From: Thermoplasmatota archaeon
GTDB lineage: Archaea > Thermoplasmatota > Thermoplasmata > RBG-16-68-12 > JAJISG01
Assembly: GCA_022848835.1 (NCBI GenBank)
Contig: JAJISG010000021.1
Span: 1-23,958 of the forward strand
DNA: 23,958 nucleotides
Reading direction: 5' to 3'
Shown here piece by piece: positions 1 to 6,463 of this stretch (within the stretch, counting starts at the first letter, position 1; every line of letters begins with the position of its first letter). The position numbers and the translations under genes are program-made. A model generated the notes under the pieces. It worked only from the letters and a program-made list of their open reading frames with translations, ran no database searches and was not told the origin of the DNA.

Positions 1-20
1 GGGCAGCACCTCATCTTCCC

Positions 21-533
21 CTACGCCAATTCCTTCTTGACCAATGCCAAGAACCTGTCGACGTGTTCATCTTCGACGCTCATCTTCCGTAACTCTTCTG
101 CAATGCGCTTCAGATAGCCAAGGCATGTCCCCTCCTCCCCCTCTGCATGGCTGGCCATCACGGCTCTCTGCCAGACCGATAATCCACCGAGATAATACAT
201 CGGGTGCCGCGTGTTCATGGCAACGGTGGCTTCCACCTCGTCTCCATCTACAAGAATCTTGAGTTTCTTGAGCTCGAATCCACTCCCCTCGAATTCACGT
301 AGCTGTCCCAGTATATCCTCTTCCCGGGTAGATTCGATTTCATAGGCCACGCCTACGCACTGTCCTCCGGGCTCGAGGCCGAGAACTGGGCAGGGATCCT
401 GTCTACTGCCCCATACCCTTGTGAAGGACGAGTTGAAGTCTCGGTGATAGCCTGGAAGAACCGCCACGGAACGTCTAATGTAACCAAAACCGGGATTCCA
501 CATGAGCGAACCAAATCCGAATATCCATGGCAT
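21..533 (-). CDS. ChaC-like gamma-glutamylcyclotransferase
   Basis: This 170-aa protein matches the ChaC branch of the gamma-glutamylcyclotransferase fold, which cleaves gamma-glutamyl peptides such as glutathione into 5-oxoproline plus the remaining amine. The N-terminal phosphate-loop-like motif FGFGSLMWNPGF (residues 5-16) is the family signature. It is followed by a GYHRDF segment, GSRQDPCPVLGLEPGGQ and GVAYEI, all in ChaC order; Glu82 in FEGSGF is the likely catalytic acid. Length fits the family (about 180 aa). I start at the ATG at 533 rather than the TTG at 545, because a TATA-like TTAATATT at 561-568 would start transcription near 539, giving an almost leaderless message. Most archaea lack glutathione, so the natural substrate is uncertain. 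It is a single gene downstream of an M29-like gene, with 157 nt between them. Confidence 0.85.
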   Translation of the reverse strand: MPWIFGFGSLMWNPGFGYIRRSVAVLPGYHRDFNSSFTRVWGSRQDPCPVLGLEPGGQCVGVAYEIESTREEDILGQLREFEGSGFELKKLKILVDGDEVEATVAMNTRHPMYYLGGLSVWQRAVMASHAEGEEGTCLGYLKRIAEELRKMSVEDEHVDRFLALVKKELA

Positions 534-560
534 GTATAAGCCCAATAGAGGCAGTACGCG

Positions 561-568
561 TTAATATT
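561..568 (-). promoter_or_regulatory. TATA box for the ChaC-like gene
   Basis: The minus strand reads AATATTAA here, centred about 32 nt upstream of the ATG at 533. This is the spacing expected for an archaeal TATA element with a leader of only a few bases. No Shine-Dalgarno sequence precedes the ATG, which agrees with leaderless or near-leaderless initiation. Confidence 0.5.
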
Positions 569-607
569 CCACTGGAGGTCTGGCCCTCCGTCCTAGAAAC
601 GCAGTGC

Positions 608-627
608 AATGGATAGGTGAATCCATT
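608..627. repeat. Inverted repeat, 7-bp arms
   Basis: The arms AATGGAT (608-614) and ATCCATT (621-627) are perfect reverse complements with a 6-nt spacer. The repeat lies about 40 bp upstream of the TATA box of the ChaC-like gene, so it could be a regulator site or a 3'-end hairpin of the upstream gene's transcript. Confidence 0.4.
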
Positions 628-664
628 AGATGCTGTGGAGTAGGCTCACAACATCGAGACACGA

Positions 665-682
665 CCTCCATCCCCATGGAGG
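665..682 (-). terminator. Hairpin just after the M29-like gene
   Basis: CCTCCAT (665-671) and ATGGAGG (676-682) form a 7-bp stem with a 4-nt loop. It begins 8 nt beyond the stop codon of the M29-like gene on the minus strand. No U-tract follows, so it is not a classical intrinsic terminator; it may mark or protect the 3' end of the transcript. Confidence 0.3.
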
Positions 683-690
683 AATTCACC

Positions 691-1785
691 CTAGAGATTG
701 ATACTGCCTTCCTTCACCACGACCGTTCCATCGATCACCAGCGTCGCCCTGCTCAAGGTCCCCGCGAAACCCCAGTCGCTCTCGTTCTTACCGCCAAGCT
801 CCCGGTTGTCCCCAATGCCGAGTGTCACGGCTCCTCGAGGTATCGCACTGTCCAGGAATCCCGTTTTCGCCTTCGGGTTGACGCCTACCGTCAGGCTCCC
901 CAGCCTGTCCTTATCCCCGCTGGCTCCCTCATAGAGACCCCTGACAGCGTCCTCGTTCTCTCCCGCTCCAAGTTTCACAAGCCGACCGCCCTCGAAGACC
1001 CACCTCATGTCCTTGATGAGCACCCCCAGCTGGGGCGTCGGCACATCGAAGAGCACTGTGCCCTCGGCCGTCTGCTCCAGGATGGCCACCTCGACATCTC
1101 CCGAGGGAAGACCCACCCCCAGGGACCCCCTCTTCATATCCTCCTCATCCAGGATTCCGTCGAAGATCTGGGGTGTCCTGCCCCCGAGTTCGAAACGTAG
1201 GTCGGTGCCGTTGGGCGCTGTCACCCGCACCTTCCCACTGACTCCGAGGATGGGTTCCAGCTTCCTTCCCCAGTCGGAGAGCTCCTTTGGGCTCACCTCG
1301 ATGGCATCCTCCACCATCCTCTTCCAGGCCTCGAAGTCGAAGCCATAGGCGCGGGCCCGCTCGGGCGTCACCTGGCCCAAGGCGAGACCCGCAGAGAGGT
1401 TCCCCACCTCCAGGTTCTTGTCCCAATGGGCTTTCTCCCCCTCAAAGAGCGCCGAGAACTTGCTGGAGGGTACATCCCTCATAGGAGCTGGGTCCTCTGG
1501 ACCGCCGAGCCAGATGTAGTATTTCGTGTAGTCTGCCAGGCCGAGGCAGTGTTCCGATGTGGTTCTCAGGCTCTCCTCCGACAACATGTTCATGTGCCCA
1601 TAAAAGACCTCATCCGTGTCTAGAACTGTCAAGGGGTCAGCGTCCTGCCTATAGCACTCCAGAGCCATGGCGTTTGCCAGAGGTATTGTGTGGGGGTACG
1701 TGCTTATGATCACCACGTCCCCGCCCTTGATGCCCAGACACTCATTTATCACGCGAGATGCTATCCTCTCTTCAGTTGTCGCCAC
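691..1785 (-). CDS. M29 aminopeptidase-like protein (COG2309), likely divergent
   Basis: This 364-aa protein has the overall order of M29 (AmpS/AmpT-type) aminopeptidases: an N-terminal alpha/beta half, then LPSGDVEVAI, LGSLTVGVNP, GAVTLGIGDN and GGKNESDWGF in the C-terminal half. Known M29 enzymes carry glutamates and histidines that bind two metals at the equivalent places (typically P-T-x-E-V-F, L-G-E, V-H-I-A-L-G, H-x-D). Here these appear replaced by D, S, T and G, so peptidase activity is doubtful. It is clearly paralogous to the gene at 5290. The GTG at 1785 is chosen because GGAGG at 1793-1797 lies 7 nt upstream; the in-frame TTG at 1789-1791 is only 1 nt from that motif. The family is fairly sure, the activity is not. 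Confidence 0.75.
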   Translation of the reverse strand: MATTEERIASRVINECLGIKGGDVVIISTYPHTIPLANAMALECYRQDADPLTVLDTDEVFYGHMNMLSEESLRTTSEHCLGLADYTKYYIWLGGPEDPAPMRDVPSSKFSALFEGEKAHWDKNLEVGNLSAGLALGQVTPERARAYGFDFEAWKRMVEDAIEVSPKELSDWGRKLEPILGVSGKVRVTAPNGTDLRFELGGRTPQIFDGILDEEDMKRGSLGVGLPSGDVEVAILEQTAEGTVLFDVPTPQLGVLIKDMRWVFEGGRLVKLGAGENEDAVRGLYEGASGDKDRLGSLTVGVNPKAKTGFLDSAIPRGAVTLGIGDNRELGGKNESDWGFAGTLSRATLVIDGTVVVKEGSINL

Positions 1786-1821
1786 AGACAATCCTCCAAG
1801 CCAATTAGATGAAGCCGGACG

Positions 1822-1829
1822 TAATATAC
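1822..1829 (-). promoter_or_regulatory. TATA box for the M29-like gene
   Basis: The minus strand reads GTATATTA around this position, about 40 nt upstream of the GTG start. The predicted transcript would begin near 1800 and carry a short leader containing the GGAGG ribosome binding site at 1793-1797. Confidence 0.55.
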
Positions 1830-1976
1830 CTTCGTTGTAGAGATGCAGTGCTGCAAAGACATTCGAAAGTCCGTTCGGAATGGGCTAGATGCTTCTTCGC
1901 GTCATCACGGTAAGAAAGAGCGCCGGGGCGGTCGAGCGACACGTCTCTGTAGTAACCCGAGAACACCGCCTTCTAT

Positions 1977-3512
1977 TCAGGAGAGCTTCTCCTTTGAGCC
2001 GTGGAGAGTCACATCCATCATTGGAGCGGGTATCTCGATGCCCGCCTCCGTTAGGCGTTGGATGATTGTCTCGTTCACTTCGCCTCTGACCCTGTTCAGC
2101 TTGTCGGCATTACTGACCCAGAATTTGAGCTTGAACAACATGGCGTAGTCACCGAACTCCTCTAGCCTAGCGTAGGCCTCCCTTCTGGGCTCGCCCTTAA
2201 TCACCATGGGGTTTTCCCTGGCTGCCCCGACGATGGTGGCCTTTACCTTCTCTATGTCCGACCCGTATGCCACACCGATCGTGGTCTTCTGACGTATTGC
2301 CTCGTCCGGCTGCACCAGGTTCACAATCATCTCCCGGGCCATCTTGTTGTTGGGGATCACCAGGATCTTGTGGGAGGGGCGGTGGTACAGCCTGGTCGTC
2401 CGTAGGCCTATCTTCTCTATCCTGCACCTGTCGCCATTGATTTCGATTAAGTCCCCCTCCTTGAAGGGCCTGTCCATTAGGAGGAAGATCCCGCTGAAGA
2501 AGTTGGAGAGGCTCTCCTGAGCTGCGAAGGCGATGGCGATGCCCAGGACGCCCATGCCTGCGATGAAAGCCGTGAGATCGAGGCCGAAGATCCCCGCAAC
2601 CAGGGAGGCACCGATGGCTAGTATCAAGAGAGCGCCCACTTTGCTGAGTACCGGCCAGAGGGCATCAAAGAGGGGAGTCTCCTTCTTTGCAGCTGCCCGC
2701 CTACCGAACTCGATGACGACGCCCTTGAAGATCCTGTAGGCCAGCCACGTCAGCAACAGCACGAGGAGCGCGCTGTAGATGAGGAAGAGGAGGTTCATCG
2801 TCTCCGCAGGCAGCTGCAGGATCGCCAGGGACTGTATGGTGCCGTAGGCGATGAGTATCACGACTAGGGGACCTCGTAGGATGCCCAGAACCACGTCGTC
2901 CAGCTGAGTCTCCGTCTTCCTGGCATACCTACGGAAGAACGGACTGATTACCGAGATGGCCAAGGCCGCGAACCCAGCCCAGATTGCGATACTGATCACG
3001 AAGGTCACCAATCTGTCATTGAAAGGCGGAGGCAGCAGATTGTCGAAGATCCCGAGTATCTTATTCTCCTCCGGGAAGACGGGTGGTGCCGCTTCCAAGG
3101 TAGTCAGGGCGGTTCTAGTCTCTCTCTCGGACACAGTAGGCTCCAACGCCGAGACAAGATCGATGGTCAGGGTGAAAGTCACACTCCCGTCTTCCAAGGC
3201 CTCCGTGGCGGAGACGAGCAAGTTCACGTTCAAACCCTCACCAGATCCTAAGATCTTATGGCGAGGCTCTGCGGTGGCTTCCCATCCCAATCCTGTCGTG
3301 GGCTCGACGCTGGTGGTCACCACCAGATCAGAGACGTCCCGATTGTATACCAGCCATTCATAGGTCACCACCTCCCCCGCGAGTAACGTCTTCAAGTAGG
3401 AGTCGTCGACGTCAAAGACCTCCGCCAGGTTCTGACCTAGAGTGGAGCCCGGTAATCCCATCACAACCGTTGAGAGAACGGCGAAGACAATGATGGATCT
3501 GATGCCCTTCAT
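1977..3512 (-). CDS. MscS-family mechanosensitive channel with extracytoplasmic N-terminal domain
   Basis: The 511-aa product begins with a signal peptide (residues 1-26, ending in GSTLGQ). An extracytoplasmic beta-rich region of about 140 residues (27-165) follows, then several membrane helices (about 168-192, 212-235, 238-260 and 290-310) and the MscS pore helix with its small-residue pattern (AGMGVLGIAIAFAAQES, about 319-335). After the pore come the MscS beta domain (RPFKEGDLIEI, then VIPNNKM) and an alpha/beta C-terminal cage. It should gate solute efflux on osmotic downshift. I use the ATG at 3512: a TATA box at 3544-3553 is too close for the ATGs at 3536 or 3587 but fits 3512, and the signal peptide then starts at residue 1. 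The small membrane protein gene ends 71 nt upstream on the same strand. Confidence 0.88.
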   Translation of the reverse strand: MKGIRSIIVFAVLSTVVMGLPGSTLGQNLAEVFDVDDSYLKTLLAGEVVTYEWLVYNRDVSDLVVTTSVEPTTGLGWEATAEPRHKILGSGEGLNVNLLVSATEALEDGSVTFTLTIDLVSALEPTVSERETRTALTTLEAAPPVFPEENKILGIFDNLLPPPFNDRLVTFVISIAIWAGFAALAISVISPFFRRYARKTETQLDDVVLGILRGPLVVILIAYGTIQSLAILQLPAETMNLLFLIYSALLVLLLTWLAYRIFKGVVIEFGRRAAAKKETPLFDALWPVLSKVGALLILAIGASLVAGIFGLDLTAFIAGMGVLGIAIAFAAQESLSNFFSGIFLLMDRPFKEGDLIEINGDRCRIEKIGLRTTRLYHRPSHKILVIPNNKMAREMIVNLVQPDEAIRQKTTIGVAYGSDIEKVKATIVGAARENPMVIKGEPRREAYARLEEFGDYAMLFKLKFWVSNADKLNRVRGEVNETIIQRLTEAGIEIPAPMMDVTLHGSKEKLS

Positions 3513-3543
3513 CCAGCCACCCGAACCGATATCCATCCCCAGC

Positions 3544-3553
3544 GGATATAAAC
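3544..3553 (-). promoter_or_regulatory. TATA box for the MscS-like gene
   Basis: The minus strand reads GTTTATATCC, centred about 36 nt upstream of the ATG at 3512. The predicted start of transcription, near 3522, lies downstream of the ATG at 3536, which is why the shorter protein is annotated. A GGTGG motif lies 4 nt before the chosen ATG. Confidence 0.6.
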
Positions 3554-3583
3554 AATGGGTCGATGGCCCGGATTCGGTTCTTG

Positions 3584-3964
3584 TCACTGGTCCGACTCTG
3601 AATGAAGTCTGCCTTCTGATTCATCGACGGAACGGTAAGGCCTAGTTCTGTAGACGCAGAGCGACAAGATCAGGTAGGCAACGATGAAGACGGTCAGAGG
3701 TTCTACCGGGAAAGTCCGGTCTGTCATATCCTCTTCGGGGAGCGAGACTTCGCCTCTCTCGATGCCCTCTTGAACCGTGCTGAGTCCCAATTCACCACCA
3801 GCCTCTGCCGAAGCAACGTCTCCGGCGCTAGCCTCGGGAAGCGTTAGGATGAGCAGGGCTATGACAGACAGTGCAATCAGCTCGATGGATGCAAGATTAA
3901 AGCTCTTCCTCCTCAGCCCTCGCCGGAGCTTCCACTCGACTGGGGATCGCTTAAATATCTCCAT
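3584..3964 (-). CDS. Small membrane protein of unknown function
   Basis: I do not recognise a family for this 126-aa protein. It has a basic N-terminus (KLRRGLRRK), a hydrophobic segment at about 25-43 that ends in a signal-peptidase-like ASAGD site, an acidic middle region, a second hydrophobic helix (about 92-106) and a charged tail (ESEGRLHSESDQ). It could be a secreted, membrane-anchored protein or a two-helix protein. The ATG at 3964 is preferred over that at 3985: a purine-rich GGAGGAGGGGAGGA precedes it, and the TATA box at 4005-4012 predicts a transcript starting near 3982. It lies 71 nt upstream of the MscS-like gene on the same strand, which has its own TATA box, so the two may be functionally linked but separately promoted. 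Confidence 0.6.
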   Translation of the reverse strand: MEIFKRSPVEWKLRRGLRRKSFNLASIELIALSVIALLILTLPEASAGDVASAEAGGELGLSTVQEGIERGEVSLPEEDMTDRTFPVEPLTVFIVAYLILSLCVYRTRPYRSVDESEGRLHSESDQ

Positions 3965-4004
3965 TCCTCCCCTCCTCCTAGTCATGCTCGGGAACTACGT
4001 TCAG

Positions 4005-4012
4005 ATATATAC
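4005..4012 (-). promoter_or_regulatory. TATA box for the small membrane protein gene
   Basis: The minus strand reads GCGTATATATCT across 4003-4014, with the purine-rich GAAAA just upstream as a possible BRE. It lies about 44 nt before the ATG at 3964, leaving an 18-nt leader with a strong Shine-Dalgarno sequence. The core is nearly symmetric, so it could also act on the plus strand. Confidence 0.6.
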
Positions 4013-4025
4013 GCTTTTCATCTGT

Positions 4026-4038
4026 CCTCCCTGGGAGG
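4026..4038. repeat. Palindrome upstream of the TATA box at 4005
   Basis: CCTCCC (4026-4031) and GGGAGG (4033-4038) form a 6-1-6 inverted repeat. Read on the minus strand it sits about 13 bp upstream of the TATA box, a usual position for an archaeal activator or repressor site. The target factor is unknown. Confidence 0.35.
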
Positions 4039-4237
4039 CGTGGCCCCAGGCACGGCTATGGTTAGCAACGACCTGACTCGCTCTCTGGTCTTCTGGAGAC
4101 CGGTCCGAACAGCGGATGGGAAGGTTCGCCGAGAGGCCCTAACCATGGGGACCGCGTAGACGGGAGGAGCTTACAGGACACCCTTCCTACGGAAAGCTCT
4201 AAATCGGCGCACATGATTGCCGCAGGGGGCGACTTTC

Positions 4238-4846
4238 ATGGTCACGGAGAGGCGAGATGTCAGCCTCATGAGATTTGGCGGCGTGAGCGGTGTCATTGGG
4301 CCCGTAGTGGCGCTCATCATGGTGTTCGCTGCGGTCTTGGTCTCACCTTGGTTCAGATGGGACACCAATGCCCTCAGCGACCTAGGCGTGAGCGATGCCG
4401 CCCTGATATTCAATAGCGCCTTGATCATCGGCGGAGTGTTCAACTTCTTCTTTGCCCTGGGGCTTAGAGTCTACCTCCCCAGAACATCGCTAACCAGCAT
4501 CGGAACAGTCATCGTCATAGGTGGCGGAGCCTCCCTTGCGCTCATAGGTATCTTCACAGAGGACCTTTCGACCGTGCACACCATCGTCTCCTTCGGCTTC
4601 TTCCTCCTATTGCCCGTGGGCCTCCTATTGATAGGAATGGGGACATGGGGTGGTAGGATGAGTCTCCTCACCATTGCCACTGGAATCGCTGCCCTCTTCT
4701 CCATCCTAGCTCTTCCCATCGTCTTGGGAGGCCTTGAGGTCGGCTTCGCCGTGCCGGAGATCATCGAGGCCCTCATACTGAGTGCCTGGATCGTTGTCAT
4801 GGCCGCGAGACTTCTTCAGAGTAAGGGCATAGCTTCGCCAGCCTGA
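4238..4846 (+). CDS. DUF998-type six-helix membrane protein
   Basis: This 202-aa protein has six predicted membrane helices, beginning at the segments FGGVSGVIGPVVALIM, ALIFNSALIIGG, SIGTVIVIGGGASLAL, VHTIVSFGFFLLLPVG, MSLLTIATGIAALFS and IIEALILSAWIVVMAARL. The loop W-D-T-N-A-L-S-D-L-G-V after helix 1 is the signature I associate with DUF998 integral membrane proteins. No enzymatic function is established for that family. The start is uncertain. The ATG at 4238 is preceded by a G-rich stretch and lies about 37 nt after a weak TATA-like CTCTAAAT (4197-4204); a TTG at 4217 and an ATG at 4268 are alternatives. It is transcribed divergently from the small membrane protein gene and followed by a 440-nt gap. 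Confidence 0.75.
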   Translation: MVTERRDVSLMRFGGVSGVIGPVVALIMVFAAVLVSPWFRWDTNALSDLGVSDAALIFNSALIIGGVFNFFFALGLRVYLPRTSLTSIGTVIVIGGGASLALIGIFTEDLSTVHTIVSFGFFLLLPVGLLLIGMGTWGGRMSLLTIATGIAALFSILALPIVLGGLEVGFAVPEIIEALILSAWIVVMAARLLQSKGIASPA

Positions 4847-5162
4847 TCGCTGCAGGCACTGACTTCCGCAAACGCCGTCGCCAAGAAGGGCGGGCCATGG
4901 GATTAGATGGAGATGGGTGACCTTGCTAGAGACCAGCCCCGTCACTGCAACGTCCGACTGATCGACCAGCTGCCCCAGCACCCGGAAGATTTCGTGGACG
5001 GAGAGATGGGTCCATCATCAGCCCCCAGTGGGCTCCCCCGTCACCAGAGTCGTCACGCTGGGCAGTCTGCGGTCGGTGGCGAGCGGGATAGTCCGGCGCG
5101 GCAGCTCCTTGAGGGTCAGGCGAAAAAGTGCTTCTGTCAACAGGCCCACTGGGTGGAGATCC

Positions 5163-5221
5163 TCCAACTCAGACGCCGCCCTCGCCGTATGAACCCTCAG
5201 GGGTTCTGAGGGCGAGTTGGA
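5163..5221 (+). ncRNA. Candidate structured RNA hairpin
   Basis: Three collinear helices totalling 19 base pairs fold this 59-nt segment: 5163-5170/5214-5221, 5178-5183/5208-5213 and 5192-5196/5201-5205. A 7-nt bulge and an asymmetric internal loop separate them. It ends just upstream of the TATA box of the second M29-like gene, so it is outside that gene's predicted transcript. Transcription, and which strand is used, are not known. Confidence 0.3.
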
Positions 5222-5244
5222 AGGCACGACCACAATCTCCACAA

Positions 5245-5254
5245 GTTTAAGTAG
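5245..5254 (+). promoter_or_regulatory. TATA box for the second M29-like gene
   Basis: GTTTAAGTAG lies about 40 nt upstream of the ATG at 5290. Transcription would begin near 5275, leaving a short leader with GGAGG at 5279-5283, 6 nt before the ATG at 5290 and only 3 nt before the ATG at 5287. Confidence 0.55.
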
Positions 5255-5289
5255 ACGCAGCTAGTGGGTCGAACCTCCGGAGGAGTATG

Positions 5290-6393
5290 ATGGAGATCGA
5301 TATTTCGCAAGTGGCGAAGAGGGTCGTAAGGGACGTTCTCCAGCTAAAGGAGTCAGACTGCCTGCATGTGGAGGCCTGGGAGCATACACTCCCCTTGACG
5401 AAGGAGATCATCAAGGAAGCGCGGCGATCGGGGGCGGATACGCTGCTGACTCTGGACTCCGACGAAACCTGGTACGACGCCCTGAACAATCTGCCTGAGG
5501 ATTGGCTGGGAGAAGCCTCGACAATGCAGCAGGCCGTGAGAAGGGCGGCAACCGCCTCCGTTTACATAGGGGGACCTACCGATCCAGAGGGCATGAAGGA
5601 CATCCCTAGGGATCGATGGAGGGCGAACTCCCGGGGGGCGGTAGCAACCTATAAGCCCTTCGAAGATGAGCCGATCCCCTCCGTAGACATAGGCCTGGCG
5701 CGTGTGACAGAGAAGAGAGCGAGGACCTATGGCTTCGACCATGGTGAGTGGTACAGCTCGGTACTGTCCTCCATCAGCGTGGACCCCCGGGTCATCAAGG
5801 AGCGGGGAAATGCATTGGCGCTAAGTCTCAAAGGGGCAGTGCAGGGACATCTGATAGCTCAGGGTGGCACCGATTTCGAGTTTGAGTTCCACGGCGGCGA
5901 CCCCGCAGTATTCACAGGCGAGGTCAGGCCCATCAAGGGCAAGAAGTTCTCGTACTTTGCCTCTCTTCCCTCCGGCTCCATCAGCATAGCACTGAAGAAG
6001 GGCAGCGGGGACGGGAAGGTCGTGTCTACCTCACCGATACCCCAATTGGGCGACTTCATCCATGGTCTAACCTGGGAATTCTCAGGCGGTCGCATCACCG
6101 GAGTCGGCGCCCAGGAGCACCTGGACTCTTTCGAAACCCTCTGGACCGAGGAGAAGAGGAAAGAGGGAGCGGACCAGCTGGGCTATCTCACCATCGGCCT
6201 GAACTCAGAGGCGAGATACGGCTTTCTCGAGAACGAGATAGTTGAGGGAGCCGTGATCCTGGGGATTGGAAACAACGACTGGATCGGAGGCGAGAACGAC
6301 TGCGATTACGGCTTCGACATCGCCTTCAGGGACGCGACCTTGAAAGTCGATGGGGAGACGTTGATAGATGGTGGTCAGTTAAGACCGGGCTGA
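5290..6393 (+). CDS. M29 aminopeptidase-like protein, paralogue of the gene at 691
   Basis: This 367-aa protein shares long blocks with the product at 691-1785: ARTYGFD, YIGGPTDPEGMKDIP, EGAVILGIGNN and PIPQLGDFIHGLTWEFSGGR all have close counterparts there. Both follow the M29 (COG2309) layout. Positions that bind metals in characterised M29 peptidases look lost here too: LPSGSISIAL instead of P-T-x-E-V-F, LGYLTIG instead of L-G-E, GAVILGIG instead of V-H-I-A-L-G, and YGFD instead of H-x-D. A role other than aminopeptidase is therefore likely; the M29 fold is also used by NicX-type ring-cleaving dioxygenases, though nothing here shows that activity. Of two adjacent ATGs (5287 and 5290) the second has the better spacing to GGAGG. 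The CoA-transferase gene follows after 70 nt with its own promoter. Confidence 0.75.
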   Translation: MEIDISQVAKRVVRDVLQLKESDCLHVEAWEHTLPLTKEIIKEARRSGADTLLTLDSDETWYDALNNLPEDWLGEASTMQQAVRRAATASVYIGGPTDPEGMKDIPRDRWRANSRGAVATYKPFEDEPIPSVDIGLARVTEKRARTYGFDHGEWYSSVLSSISVDPRVIKERGNALALSLKGAVQGHLIAQGGTDFEFEFHGGDPAVFTGEVRPIKGKKFSYFASLPSGSISIALKKGSGDGKVVSTSPIPQLGDFIHGLTWEFSGGRITGVGAQEHLDSFETLWTEEKRKEGADQLGYLTIGLNSEARYGFLENEIVEGAVILGIGNNDWIGGENDCDYGFDIAFRDATLKVDGETLIDGGQLRPG

Positions 6394-6433
6394 CCTTTTC
6401 CGGAGAGAGGATGAGGACCGCTCCTAAGAGAGG

Positions 6434-6440
6434 TTTATTA
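6434..6440 (+). promoter_or_regulatory. TATA box for the CoA-transferase gene
   Basis: TTTATTA is centred 27 nt upstream of the ATG at 6464, which predicts a leaderless transcript. The ATG at 6452 lies only 15 nt from the box and would not be on the message. Confidence 0.6.
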
Positions 6441-6463
6441 CATCCACCCCTATGGAAGCCTCC

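Larger units (their letters stand above)
4847..5286. other. 440-nt gap with strong predicted RNA structure; no sure gene
   Basis: No convincing gene is seen here. Two features stand out. First, 5024-5033 and 5144-5153 are perfect 10-base reverse complements. They are followed by a three-part hairpin at 5163-5221, made of an 8-bp outer stem (5163-5170 with 5214-5221), a 6-bp stem (5178-5183 with 5208-5213) and a 5-bp stem (5192-5196 with 5201-5205) closing a TCAG loop. Second, the minus strand is open from about 5242 to 5021 with a coding-like base pattern (third-position GC about 76 %, second about 51 %), ends in two adjacent TGA codons, and stays open beyond them. Candidates are a structured RNA, a short or decayed minus-strand gene, or a leader element. 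It does not match RNase P RNA or SRP RNA that I can recall. Confidence 0.35.

Noticed and set aside
604..1200. 198-aa open frame opposite the first M29-like gene
   Set aside because: It lies antisense to a gene with clear family motifs, has no promoter or ribosome binding site and looks compositionally random.
4058..4146. Possible structured RNA closed by an 8-bp stem (4058-4065 with 4139-4146), with an inner hairpin at 4085-4103
   Set aside because: An 8-base match at this distance is expected by chance roughly once in a gap of this size, and the inner helices are short. Kept only as a note.
5085..5105. RNase P RNA-like GGGATAGTCCGG in the structured gap
   Set aside because: It lacks the GAGGAAAGUCC core and the matching ACAGAA region elsewhere, so the resemblance is too weak.
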